A DNA stretch of 10,826 nt from JAJFFW01 sp038531315 (GTDB lineage Bacteria; Pseudomonadota; Alphaproteobacteria; Caulobacterales; Parvularculaceae). The position numbers were made by a program, and so were the translations under genes. Positions within the stretch are counted from its first letter, which is position 1; each line of letters begins with the position of its first letter. The stretch spans positions 1 to 10,826 of the forward strand of contig JBCBBT010000082.1 of assembly GCA_038531315.1 (NCBI GenBank), given 5' to 3'. Shown piece by piece: positions 1 to 6,794 of the stretch. The notes beneath the pieces are model-generated. The model saw nothing but the letters and a program-made list of their open reading frames with translations. It searched no databases and was not told the DNA's origin.

Positions 1-516
1 AAGGCCGAGCGCGCCCACCGGCGCCCAGACCTTGGCCGCCTCGCCCGCCGCCATGCCGATCAGATGAAAGAGCGCGAAAATCGCGCCGATATAGCCGAGC
101 GCCGTGACCACGATCCAGAACGCAAAGCGCGCAAATGGCGCGGCGAAATAGCCCGCCGCGATATAAAGAGCGATCCGCGCGCCCGGCAAAAAGCGGGCCG
201 TCGCGATCGCCGCGCCAAGCCGCTGCGAGACGACTTTTTCAGCACGCTGAACACGCGGGCGCGCCGCAAACCGCCGGGCCCAGTCCCGTGAACGCGCCGC
301 GCGCCCGATCGCATATTTCCATAAATCGCTGGCGCACAGGCCCGCCGCGATCGCAGCGAAGATGAGCGCGTGCTCGCCCATCCCGTTCAGCGACAAGGAC
401 GCCGCGCCGATCACCGCCGCATCCTCCTGAACGAAGGGCGCGATGAACAAACACAGATATACCCCAGCCATATTCGCCGCCATGAGCGCGACCATTGGCT
501 CCATAAAGTCAGGCAT
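1..516 (-). CDS. DedA/VTT-family membrane protein, C-terminus cut off by window edge
   Basis: An open frame runs from ATG at 514-516 to base 1 without a stop, giving 172 residues of a polytopic membrane protein. Seen: a hydrophobic N-terminus, then PFVQEDAAVIGAA, and further on the segment ATARFLPGARIALYIAAGYF. The R-F-x-P-G-x-R pattern followed by a small-residue glycine-rich helix is the hallmark of the DedA (VTT/SNARE-associated) family, inner-membrane proteins linked to undecaprenyl-phosphate or phospholipid flipping and membrane homeostasis. The acidic pair in QED near residue 32 also fits the family's re-entrant loop. The start is uncertain: no good ribosome site precedes 516, while the in-frame ATG at 493-495 has GGAG just upstream. 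It lies 50 bases after the CdiI-like gene on the same strand and could be co-transcribed. Family call is confident; substrate is unknown. Confidence 0.82.
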   Translation of the reverse strand, partial: MPDFMEPMVALMAANMAGVYLCLFIAPFVQEDAAVIGAASLSLNGMGEHALIFAAIAAGLCASDLWKYAIGRAARSRDWARRFAARPRVQRAEKVVSQRLGAAIATARFLPGARIALYIAAGYFAAPFARFAFWIVVTALGYIGAIFALFHLIGMAAGEAAKVWAPVGALGL

Positions 517-566
517 CGGACGGTCTCAACGGGTTGTTCATGAGCCGCATCCGCAGCGTGCGCATG

Positions 567-1031
567 CTATACATCGTTGAAGCGGGACAAAAGCCAGGTC
601 ATCCAGTTGCGATAGCCCTCCTCCTCGAAGGTGACGTCGCAGGCGGCCATGACGATGGCGCGCACTTCCTCCTCATCCGGATTTTCGGAAAGAATTTTGA
701 CGATCTCGCGCGCCACTTCCTCCGAGCGGCCGCGCCAGTCCGCGATCATTTCCTCAACGGCGGCTTCAACCGAGCCGTCCTCGCGCACCGTATGGTCATT
801 GAGATAGCCGCCCAGCATGGCGAAGACCGCAGGATACCGCGCGCGCAGATCGGCGCGGACATTTTCAAGGTCGCGCAGCGCCGCGGCCGCCTCGCCCGCC
901 GGCGACGTTGAGGACGGCAGCGACTTGCGCGGCTCATGGGCGAGCCGCCCATTACCGCGTCCCGCGTTAAAGAGCTGCATGCCGATCAGGATAAAAACGC
1001 CAAGCGCGATAATCTGAAGAAGTATGATCAT
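567..1031 (-). CDS. membrane-anchored protein with CdiI-like immunity domain
   Basis: 154 residues. Residues 3-20 form one hydrophobic helix (IILLQIIALGVFILIGMQ), followed by a basic, proline/serine-rich linker to about residue 50 and a soluble acidic helical domain (about 53-152). Seen in that domain: a YP-x-VFAMLGGYLND start (66-79), DGSVEAAVEEMI (85-96), a helix with EEVAREIVKIL, and a C-terminal EGYRNWMTWL (138-147). This order (FP...GGY...GS-x-EEA...E-x-x-x-L...G-Y/S-Y/R-x-W-L) is how I remember the CdiI_2 family of contact-dependent growth inhibition immunity proteins; the match is from memory, not a search. Such proteins normally sit next to a CdiA/polymorphic toxin, and none is visible here. 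It starts 48 bases after the alcohol dehydrogenase stop, probably as part of the same transcript, and has no clear ribosome site. If the family call is wrong it is a conserved hypothetical single-pass protein. Confidence 0.75.
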   Translation of the reverse strand: MIILLQIIALGVFILIGMQLFNAGRGNGRLAHEPRKSLPSSTSPAGEAAAALRDLENVRADLRARYPAVFAMLGGYLNDHTVREDGSVEAAVEEMIADWRGRSEEVAREIVKILSENPDEEEVRAIVMAACDVTFEEEGYRNWMTWLLSRFNDV

Positions 1032-1079
1032 AGCGCGCCAGTCTACCGCGCTGCGCCGCGCGCGCCAACGCTCACGGCT

Positions 1080-2093
1080 TTAAAAATCGTTTTCAAGAAC
1101 AATCCGGTAGCGCGCTTTGCCCTCATGCAGGCGGGCCATCGCCTCGTTAATGCGCGACATCGCCGTCACCTCGATTTTGGGCGCAATCTGATGGCGCGCG
1201 CAGAAATCCAGCATATCGGCGATCACCGCCGGCGCGCCCACCGGCGAGGCGGAAAAGGACAGTTGATCGCCCATCATCTGGCTGGCGCGCAAGGCGACGG
1301 GGCTTGGCGTGACGCCGACAAGGTGAAGCCGCCCGCGCGGCGCCAACAGGCGCATGAGCCGGCCCCAGTCGAGATCGACCGCCACCGTCGACAAGACGAG
1401 ATCATATGTTCCGTAGGCCGACTTCCAGCTGTCGGTGTCGCGCGAATTGAGCGTTTTATGGGCGCCCATAGCGATTGCTTCGGCTTCCTTTTCCGGCGTT
1501 GAGGTAAACGCCGTCACCTCGCAGCCCCATTTGTTGAGGAATTGCAGCGCCAGATGGCCAAGCCCGCCGATCCCGACGACGGCGGCCCTGTGGGTCGGGC
1601 GGATATCGAACTGGACAAGTGGATTAAAAACCGTGATCCCGCCGCAAAAGAGCGGCCCGGCGGCTTGCGCGTCGAGCCCATCGGGAAGCCGGCTCGCCCA
1701 GACCGCCTGACAGCGCACAATGTCGGCGAAGCCGCCATGGCGGCCGACGATCGTCGCCTGATTGCCGGGCGAGAGATTATGGTCGCCAGCAAGGCACTGA
1801 CGCGTCGTCAGATCGCTGCGCGCAACCCAGCCGAGCCCCACCCGGTCGCCGATTTCCAGCCCGTCAACGCCGTCGCCCCTCGCGCGGACGCGGCCAATCG
1901 CTTCATGGCCGCCGACAAACGGGTAGACCGCATTGCCCCACTCATTTTTCCAGACCGAATAGTCGGAGTGGCAAATGCCGCAATATTCAACGTCGATATC
2001 GATTTCGTCGGCCTTCAGGGCGCTGAGCGTGTAATCAAATCGCTCAAAGGGCGCGCCGGCGTCGGCGGCGGCGTAGGCGCGGACTTTTGTCAT
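1080..2093 (-). CDS. NAD(P)-dependent zinc alcohol dehydrogenase (cinnamyl-alcohol/YahK type), structural zinc site lost
   Basis: 337 residues from ATG 2091-2093, full length for the cinnamyl-alcohol dehydrogenase/YahK branch of medium-chain dehydrogenases, which interconvert aldehydes and alcohols with NAD(P)H in the cytosol. Catalytic zinc ligands are all present: Cys38 in CGICHSD, His63 in GGHEAIG, Cys150 in LFCGG. The Rossmann motif GIGGLG is at 174-179, and the family signature IVGRHGGFAD follows the structural-zinc loop. That loop is abnormal: where relatives have C-x2-C-x2-C-x7-C, this protein has Asp94, Thr97, Cys100, Ser108 at exactly that spacing. A GTG three codons upstream (2100-2102) is a possible start, but the ATG gives MTKVRAYAA, the usual family beginning. 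A promoter candidate lies just upstream. It follows mmsA on the same strand after about 215 bases. Family certain; substrate unknown. Confidence 0.93.
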   Translation of the reverse strand: MTKVRAYAAADAGAPFERFDYTLSALKADEIDIDVEYCGICHSDYSVWKNEWGNAVYPFVGGHEAIGRVRARGDGVDGLEIGDRVGLGWVARSDLTTRQCLAGDHNLSPGNQATIVGRHGGFADIVRCQAVWASRLPDGLDAQAAGPLFCGGITVFNPLVQFDIRPTHRAAVVGIGGLGHLALQFLNKWGCEVTAFTSTPEKEAEAIAMGAHKTLNSRDTDSWKSAYGTYDLVLSTVAVDLDWGRLMRLLAPRGRLHLVGVTPSPVALRASQMMGDQLSFSASPVGAPAVIADMLDFCARHQIAPKIEVTAMSRINEAMARLHEGKARYRIVLENDF

Positions 2094-2120
2094 GCGGCTC
2101 ACTTTCTCTTTTGGCTGTCT

Positions 2121-2148
2121 GGTTTACGTCACGGCGCGCGCCAGTCAA
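2121..2148 (-). promoter_or_regulatory. candidate promoter of the alcohol dehydrogenase gene
   Basis: On the minus strand TTGACT (2148-2143) and TAAACC (2126-2121) are separated by 16 bases. The -35 matches the sigma-70 consensus at five of six positions, the -10 at only three. It would start RNA near 2113, leaving a leader of about 20 bases that contains GAGAAAG before the ATG at 2093. The spacer includes the palindrome GGCGCGCGCC. Position is sensible, but the -10 is weak. Confidence 0.35.
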
Positions 2149-2235
2149 TTGCGCCGGGCGCGAAATGAGCGGTCGCACTCGGCGCAGCGATTTTGTTTGC
2201 TGGATCTCGGCCTGTGCGGAGAAACACGGGCGAAG

Positions 2236-2264
2236 GGCGCAGTGATTGTGCGCCTTGTTCTTTT
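2236..2264 (+). terminator. intrinsic-terminator-like hairpin facing the plus strand
   Basis: GGCGCA (2236-2241), a 7-base loop, TGCGCC (2249-2254), then TTGTTCTTTT. This is a terminator only for plus-strand transcription. Both flanking genes are on the minus strand, so it would stop antisense RNA coming from the alcohol dehydrogenase region. On the minus strand the same hairpin has no U-tract. A second minus-strand hairpin, GCGAGGC-CTTCG-GCTTCGC (about 2278-2296), lies just after the mmsA stop, also without a U-tract. Confidence 0.4.
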
Positions 2265-2308
2265 CCCGCCTCCCCCCGCGAAGCCGAAGGCCTCGCTCAG
2301 AGCCAGAC

Positions 2309-3805
2309 TTATCCCATCGTCGGAATGACAAACTCCGAGCCCTGAACGTCTTCCGGCCAGCGCTGGGTGATGGTTTTGATCTTGGTCCAGAATTTGACGC
2401 CTTCGGGGCCGTGCTGGTTGGTGTCGCCGAAGCCTGAGCGCTTCCAGCCGCCGAACGTGTGATAGGCGACGGGGACCGGGATCGGGACATTGACGCCGAC
2501 CATGCCGACATTGACCTTCTGGGCGAATTCGCGCGCCGCCGCGCCGTTGCGCGTGAAAATCGCAACGCCATTGCCATATTGATGTTGCGAGGGGAGCGCC
2601 GTCGCCGCTTCAAAATTGTCGGCTCTGACAATCTGGAGCACCGGTCCGAAGATTTCGTCCTGATACGACTGATGATCGGGGCGCGCCTTGTCGAGCAGCG
2701 TGCCGCCCATGAAATAGCCGTGCTCGTAGCCTTGCAGGGAAAAATCGCGCCCGTCGACGATCAGCTCCTGGCCTTCGTCGACCGCCATCTGAATGTAGTG
2801 CGCGACGCGGTCGCGATGGGCGGCGGTGACCAGCGGGCCAAGATCGGAATCCTCCGACAGCGACGGGCCGATGCGCAGCCCTTCGACCTTCGGCCGCAAC
2901 ATCTCGATCAGCATATCGGCGGTTTTCTCTCCAACCGGCACGGCCACAGGCGTCGCCATGCAGCGCTCGCCGGCTGACCCGTAAGCCGAGCCGATCAGCT
3001 GGTTGACGACATTGTCCATGTCCGCATCGGGCAGGATGACCATATGGTTTTTCGCGCCGCCAAAGGCTTGCACACGTTTGCCGTGCGCAGCGCCATTTTG
3101 ATAAATATACTGAGCAATATCCGATGAACCGACAAAAGACAGCGCCTTGACGCGCGGGTCTTCGATCAACGCGTCCACCGCTTCCTTGTCGCCATTGACG
3201 ACATTGAGGACGCCCTCCGGCGCGCCGGCTTCCATCATCAGCTCGGCGAGGCGCAACGGCACGGAGGGGTCTTTTTCCGATGGCTTGTTGACGAAGGTGT
3301 TGCCGCAGGCGATGGCGACGCCGAACATCCACATCGGGATCATTGCGGGGAAGTTAAACGGCGTGATGCCGGCGCACACGCCAAGCGGCTGGCGCATCGA
3401 ATAAACATCGATGCCGGGCCCGGCGGCTTCGGTGTATTCGCCTTTTTGCAGATGCGGGATGCCGCAGGCGAATTCGATCACCTCCAGCCCGCGCTGAACG
3501 TCGCCGCGCGCATCCGGGAGCGTCTTTCCGTGCTCGGAGGAGAGCATTTTCGCAAGGTGGCCCATGTCCTTTTCAACAAGCTCTTTAAACTTGAACAGAA
3601 CCCGCGCGCGCCGCTGGGGATTGGTCGCCGCCCAGTCGGGAAAGGCGGCCTCCGCCGCGTCGACGGCTTTGGTCACCTCATCGCGCGCGGCCAGCGCAAC
3701 GCGCGACTGCACCTCGCCGAGGGTCGGGTTGAAGACGTCGTGAAAACGCCCCGATTGACCGTCGACTTTTTTGCCGTTGATAAAATGTCCGTGCGTCGCG
3801 CTCAT
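2309..3805 (-). CDS. mmsA: CoA-acylating methylmalonate-semialdehyde dehydrogenase
   Basis: 498 residues, the usual length. The enzyme oxidises methylmalonate semialdehyde (valine catabolism) or malonate semialdehyde to propionyl-CoA or acetyl-CoA with NAD+ and CoA, releasing CO2. Seen: the aldehyde dehydrogenase substrate-anchoring Asn151 in PFNFPAMIPMWMF, cofactor loop NKPSEKDPS (173-181), FVGSSDI (224-230), GGAKNHMV (249-256) in place of the ELGGK motif that carries the general-base Glu in ordinary aldehyde dehydrogenases (typical of the CoA-dependent MMSDH branch), nucleophile Cys282 in GSAGERCMA, and DEIFGPVL near residue 388. The ATG at 3803-3805 has GGAG seven bases upstream. The usual partner genes (mmsB, acyl-CoA dehydrogenase, enoyl-CoA hydratase) are not beside it; it stands alone between the glycosyltransferase pair and the alcohol dehydrogenase. 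IolA-type malonate-semialdehyde activity cannot be excluded. Confidence 0.95.
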   Translation of the reverse strand: MSATHGHFINGKKVDGQSGRFHDVFNPTLGEVQSRVALAARDEVTKAVDAAEAAFPDWAATNPQRRARVLFKFKELVEKDMGHLAKMLSSEHGKTLPDARGDVQRGLEVIEFACGIPHLQKGEYTEAAGPGIDVYSMRQPLGVCAGITPFNFPAMIPMWMFGVAIACGNTFVNKPSEKDPSVPLRLAELMMEAGAPEGVLNVVNGDKEAVDALIEDPRVKALSFVGSSDIAQYIYQNGAAHGKRVQAFGGAKNHMVILPDADMDNVVNQLIGSAYGSAGERCMATPVAVPVGEKTADMLIEMLRPKVEGLRIGPSLSEDSDLGPLVTAAHRDRVAHYIQMAVDEGQELIVDGRDFSLQGYEHGYFMGGTLLDKARPDHQSYQDEIFGPVLQIVRADNFEAATALPSQHQYGNGVAIFTRNGAAAREFAQKVNVGMVGVNVPIPVPVAYHTFGGWKRSGFGDTNQHGPEGVKFWTKIKTITQRWPEDVQGSEFVIPTMG

Positions 3806-3835
3806 GCCATCGCTCCCTGAAGAATATCGATCAAG

Positions 3836-3862
3836 GGGCCGCGCGATGCGGCCCGTCTTTTT
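3836..3862 (+). terminator. intrinsic-terminator-like hairpin facing the plus strand, just upstream of mmsA
   Basis: GGGCCGC (3836-3842), loop GCGAT, GCGGCCC (3848-3854), then GTCTTTTTG. The stem is perfect and the T-tract is on the plus strand, so it would stop antisense transcription leaving mmsA. In the sense (minus) direction there is no U-tract, but the hairpin would sit about 30 bases before the mmsA start in any transcript from the glycosyltransferases and could influence mmsA expression. Confidence 0.45.
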
Positions 3863-3898
3863 GCGGCGACACTAGTCGGCCCGCGCACCCGCCGCAAG

Positions 3899-3925
3899 CA
3901 AGGCCCGGCGAGGCCGGGCGCGGCG
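3899..3925 (-). other. GC-rich stem-loop downstream of the GT2 gene
   Basis: The plus-strand text has CCCGGC-GAG-GCCGGG inside AGGCCCGGCGAGGCCGGGCG. Read on the minus strand it is followed by CTTGCTTG, a poor U-tract, about 90 bases after the glycosyltransferase stop. It may be a weak terminator for the GT4-GT2 operon. The rest of 3806-4011 holds no gene that I can see. Confidence 0.3.
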
Positions 3926-4011
3926 TCCTGGGCGCGCATGATCGGCGAAAACCGAGACCACAGACAGCGTGACCGTCGGTACAGGGAGCGCCTGACGCGG
4001 CGCCGTGCGCC

Positions 4012-5265
4012 TTACCGCTTAACGCCCGGGTCGGGCGGCGTTTCGGCGCGCTCCTGCGCGCCTTCGCCCGCGGTTTCTTGCGGGCGTTCTTTCGCCCGTT
4101 CCGTGCGCGTCCACGATTGCGTGGAGCGGCGCGCCTTTTCGTCATAGACCGCGTTCTTGCCGGCGACATAGCCGGCGACATCGCCGAGCCGGCGGACCGG
4201 CAGAACGCTCTGGCCAAAGCGCGCCCACGCGGCGAGCACCGCCGCGGCGAACAGGCCCGCCGCCGTGACCGCGAGGATCAGGGGCGCCGTCGTCCCGAGA
4301 AAGAGCGCCGCGAGGCCGAGCGCGAGGCCGCCCGCCAGCACCATCGCAAAAACTGTCAGCGGCGGGATCGCAAAATCAAGCGCCAGCGCCGCCAGCGCCA
4401 GATTGCCCGTGCGTATCGCCGTCGCGGCCATGCCGGCGACATGGCGGGCGGCGAACCGCAATGACCCATGTTCCCAGCGCGCATGCTGTATCGCAGCGGC
4501 GGCGTCCGCGTCCGGGAACTCACTCGTCACCAGCGCATCGCTGACGAGGATCGGCGCCGTGCGGTCTTTGACCATGCGCAGGGTCAGATACTGGTCCTCA
4601 ACGATTTCGCCAGATCCGAGATCAAGCTGCGCCGCCAGCGTCCACGGCAACGCCATACCGGCCCCGGTGATGCGCGTCGCGCCAAAGATTGCGTAAAGGC
4701 CCGCCATCCGCACACGGTTCATCATCAGCCAGGCAAACTCTGCGACGCGGCGGCCGAGCGGCGCGCCCTCGGGCGCGTGCATCAGATAAAGCGCCTGCGC
4801 CGGGCGCTGTTCGGCCACCGCAATCGAGGCCACGCGGTCAAGAACGCCCGCGCCAAGACGGCAATCGGCGTCCACAAAGACGACCGCCGCCGGCGGGCGT
4901 TCGCGGATCGCATCGAGACCGAACTGCAACGCAAACCCTTTGCCGATGTCGTCGCGATTGGTCCGTTCGATAACGCGTGCGCCGGCGCGCCGGGCCGCCT
5001 CTGCGGTCGCATCGCTGCAATTGTCGGCGACGACCAGCGCTTCATCATCGGCGGTGAGCTGCGCCATGACGTCGCCAAGGGTCGCCGCGATCACGGCTTC
5101 TTCGTTGTGCGCGGGGATAATGACCGCAAGGCGCGCCGGCCGCGCCGCCCTGTTGCGCGGTTTCACGGGCGCAAACGCCCCCGCCACCTCAAGCGCCAGA
5201 AACGCAGCAAGCGCGCACATTATGGCGAGCGCCGCCGTAATCGCGAATACAAGTACGCCCGTCAT
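4012..5265 (-). CDS. membrane-bound family 2 glycosyltransferase
   Basis: 417 residues. Transfers a sugar from a nucleotide donor onto a membrane-linked or surface glycan at the cytoplasmic membrane. Seen in order: an N-terminal membrane helix (3-30), a GT-A domain opening with LAVIIPAHNEE (46-56), VVADNCSD (78-85), GKGFALQFGLDAI (108-120), the metal-binding VDADC (131-135), the acceptor/catalytic acid region IVEDQYLTLRM (221-231), QHARWEHG (260-267, equivalent to the Q-x-x-R-W motif), then two or more membrane helices (about 289-350). The tail after residue 378 is charged, Glu/Arg/Pro-rich and probably disordered. Its ATG overlaps the upstream GT4 stop (ATGA), so the two are translationally coupled and very likely act in one polysaccharide or glycolipid pathway. 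No flippase, polymerase or export gene is in view, so the product is unknown. Confidence 0.92.
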   Translation of the reverse strand: MTGVLVFAITAALAIMCALAAFLALEVAGAFAPVKPRNRAARPARLAVIIPAHNEEAVIAATLGDVMAQLTADDEALVVADNCSDATAEAARRAGARVIERTNRDDIGKGFALQFGLDAIRERPPAAVVFVDADCRLGAGVLDRVASIAVAEQRPAQALYLMHAPEGAPLGRRVAEFAWLMMNRVRMAGLYAIFGATRITGAGMALPWTLAAQLDLGSGEIVEDQYLTLRMVKDRTAPILVSDALVTSEFPDADAAAAIQHARWEHGSLRFAARHVAGMAATAIRTGNLALAALALDFAIPPLTVFAMVLAGGLALGLAALFLGTTAPLILAVTAAGLFAAAVLAAWARFGQSVLPVRRLGDVAGYVAGKNAVYDEKARRSTQSWTRTERAKERPQETAGEGAQERAETPPDPGVKR

Positions 5266-6527
5266 GACCCCGTATCCGCACCCTTATCCACACCCGTATC
5301 CGCACCCTTATCCAAACTGGCGGCGGCGAGCGACTGCGCGAAATGGGATTTCAGTTTCGCCGCCTCGCGGTCAATCGTAAAACCGGCGGCGGTCTTTTCC
5401 TTGCCGCGCGCCGCCATGGCGAGGATCGTCGCATCGTCGGCGTCGAGCGCCTCGCCCATAACATCGGCCAGCGCTGCGGCGTCCCCCGCCGGCGCAAGCC
5501 ATCCATTGACGCCCGGCTCGACAAGTTCGGGAATGCCCGCGACGTAAGTTGAAATCACCGGCCGGTTCAGCATGAAAGCTTCCATGATCGAGACCGGCAG
5601 GCCCTCGGCGTAGCTCGGCAAGACAAAAACCCGCGCCTCTTCAATGGCCGCGCGCACGCCGTCGGGCGTGCGCCAGCCGACGAAGTCAAACCGTTCATAA
5701 ACGCCCCGCGCGCGCGCCGCGTCCTCGATTTCGGCCCGCATCTCGCCGTCGCCGACGAGCGTGACTTTAAAATCGTCGCGCGCGCCCGCCAGGATCGCAG
5801 CCGCCTCAATCAGCGTGATATGGCCTTTCTGCTCACTTAAACGACCCACACAGACGAATGTGCGCGCCGCCTGCAACGGAGCCGGCTCGCCGGCGTGGAA
5901 GGCGTCTTCGATGCCGCAATGAACGATCTTGATCTTGTCCCAGTGAACGCTTGAGACAAGCCGGCGCAATTGCGTCATGCCGTAGGATGAAACGCCGACG
6001 ACAAAGGCGCTTTCTTCGATTTTCTGCTTCAGCCCGATAAGGCCCGGCTTGTCGAATTCCTCCGGACCATGAACAGTAACGCTAAAGGTCCCGCCATTGA
6101 TCCGCGCGGCCATGAGCGCAACGCTTGCCGAATTGGTCCCGAAATGGGCGTGTACGTGCGTGAGTTGATCGCGGCGCATCCACGCGGCGAGCACGAGCGC
6201 TTCAAGAAAATAGAGCCCGTGGCGCACGAGCCCGGGCTCGCCGCGCCATCCGAGACGCACCATCGCCGCAAAAGCCGATGCGACCCCGAAAGGCCGGCGC
6301 ACGAGCGAGGAAAGCATGGCCGCGATGAGACCGGCCGCCGGCGCGCCGACGATCGTGCGGGTCTTTTTCGCTTCGGCTTTGTCTTCCTCGGAGATAAGCC
6401 CCGCCTTGGAGGCGCGGATCGCATATCGCGCGACAGTGACGCCGAGCCGCTCCAGCGCCTGGATCTCACGGCGCACGAAGGAGTGGCTGGTGCCGGGATA
6501 TTGATTAATGAGATAGGCGACTTTCAT
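5262..6527 (-). CDS. family 4 (GT-B) glycosyltransferase
   Basis: 421 residues, normal for a retaining GT4 enzyme that uses nucleotide-activated sugars in exopolysaccharide or lipopolysaccharide synthesis. Seen: N-terminal Rossmann opening MKVAYLINQYPGTSHSFVRRE, HVHAHFGTNSASVA (124-137), VTVHGPEEFD (150-159), VGRLSEQKG (227-235) opening the second domain, VTLVGDGEMR, LPSYAEGLPVSIMEAF holding the E-x7-E pair (Glu308, Glu316), and GIPELVEPGVNGWL. ATG 6525-6527 has AAGGG seven bases upstream. The last 16 residues, DKGADTGVDKGADTGS, are two copies of an 8-residue unit absent from the family core and encoded by a 24-bp tandem repeat next to the overlap with the GT2 start. First gene of a two-gene operon; acceptor and sugar unknown. 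Confidence 0.93.
   Translation of the reverse strand: MKVAYLINQYPGTSHSFVRREIQALERLGVTVARYAIRASKAGLISEEDKAEAKKTRTIVGAPAAGLIAAMLSSLVRRPFGVASAFAAMVRLGWRGEPGLVRHGLYFLEALVLAAWMRRDQLTHVHAHFGTNSASVALMAARINGGTFSVTVHGPEEFDKPGLIGLKQKIEESAFVVGVSSYGMTQLRRLVSSVHWDKIKIVHCGIEDAFHAGEPAPLQAARTFVCVGRLSEQKGHITLIEAAAILAGARDDFKVTLVGDGEMRAEIEDAARARGVYERFDFVGWRTPDGVRAAIEEARVFVLPSYAEGLPVSIMEAFMLNRPVISTYVAGIPELVEPGVNGWLAPAGDAAALADVMGEALDADDATILAMAARGKEKTAAGFTIDREAAKLKSHFAQSLAAASLDKGADTGVDKGADTGS
5269..5314 (-). repeat. 24-bp tandem repeat (about 1.9 copies) at the GT4 C-terminus
   Basis: On the plus strand the unit CCCGTATCCGCA + CCCTTATCCACA occurs at 5269-5292 and again at 5293-5314. Each unit is itself two diverged 12-mers. 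It encodes (DKGA-DTG-V/S)2 at the end of the upstream glycosyltransferase, four bases from the downstream start codon. Its length is a multiple of three, so copy-number change keeps the frame. Confidence 0.85.
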
Positions 6528-6625
6528 CGCACAGCCCTTTTTGTGCCGGGCGCGCGCTCGCGCGATCCCGCCCCTGATCCGATCTTTCGCGCGCCCGCTT
6601 CATAAGCCCGCTCGCCGCCGCTGGC

Positions 6626-6658
6626 CAGCGCGCGCCGCCATAAAGCGGCGCGGCGCTG
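6626..6658 (-). other. strong GC-rich stem-loop between the rplA terminators and the GT4 gene
   Basis: CAGCG-CGCGCCGC (6626-6638), loop CATAAA, GCGGCGCG (6645-6652), a bulged G, CGCTG (6654-6658): 13 base pairs with one bulge. No U-tract follows on either strand, so it is not an ordinary intrinsic terminator. It lies about 100 bases upstream of the GT4 start and could be a 5'-leader structure or a palindromic extragenic element. No clear promoter was seen in 6528-6697. Confidence 0.5.
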
Positions 6659-6697
6659 AATTCGCGGTTAACGCCTTGCCGCCTGTTGCCGGGTTGC

Positions 6698-6723
6698 AAA
6701 AAAGACGCCTCTGAAAGAGGGCG
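6698..6723 (-). terminator. second intrinsic terminator after rplA
   Basis: Minus strand: CGCCCTCT-TTC-AGAGGCG (one bulged C) followed by TCTTTTTT. It lies 14 bases beyond the first terminator and would catch read-through from rplKA before the glycosyltransferase genes. Confidence 0.7.
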
Positions 6724-6736
6724 AGCAACAGCAACG

Positions 6737-6767
6737 AAAAACGGCGCACCGGAAAACCGGTACGCCG
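6737..6767 (-). terminator. intrinsic terminator of the rplK-rplA operon
   Basis: Minus strand: CGGCGTACCGG, loop TTTT, CCGGTGCGCCG, then TTTTT. The 11-bp stem has a single G-U pair and a clean U-tract, 28 bases past the rplA stop. The operon therefore ends at rplA. Confidence 0.9.
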
Positions 6768-6794
6768 CCATAATTCATGTGAGCAAGGCCGCGG

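Noticed and set aside
2459..2977. 172-residue plus-strand open frame inside mmsA
   Set aside because: Antisense shadow of a full-length, motif-complete dehydrogenase; His/Arg/Asp-rich with no recognised domain.
4468..5547. 359-residue plus-strand open frame across the GT2/GT4 genes
   Set aside because: Antisense to two clear glycosyltransferases and strongly Arg-rich; a GC-rich genome artefact.
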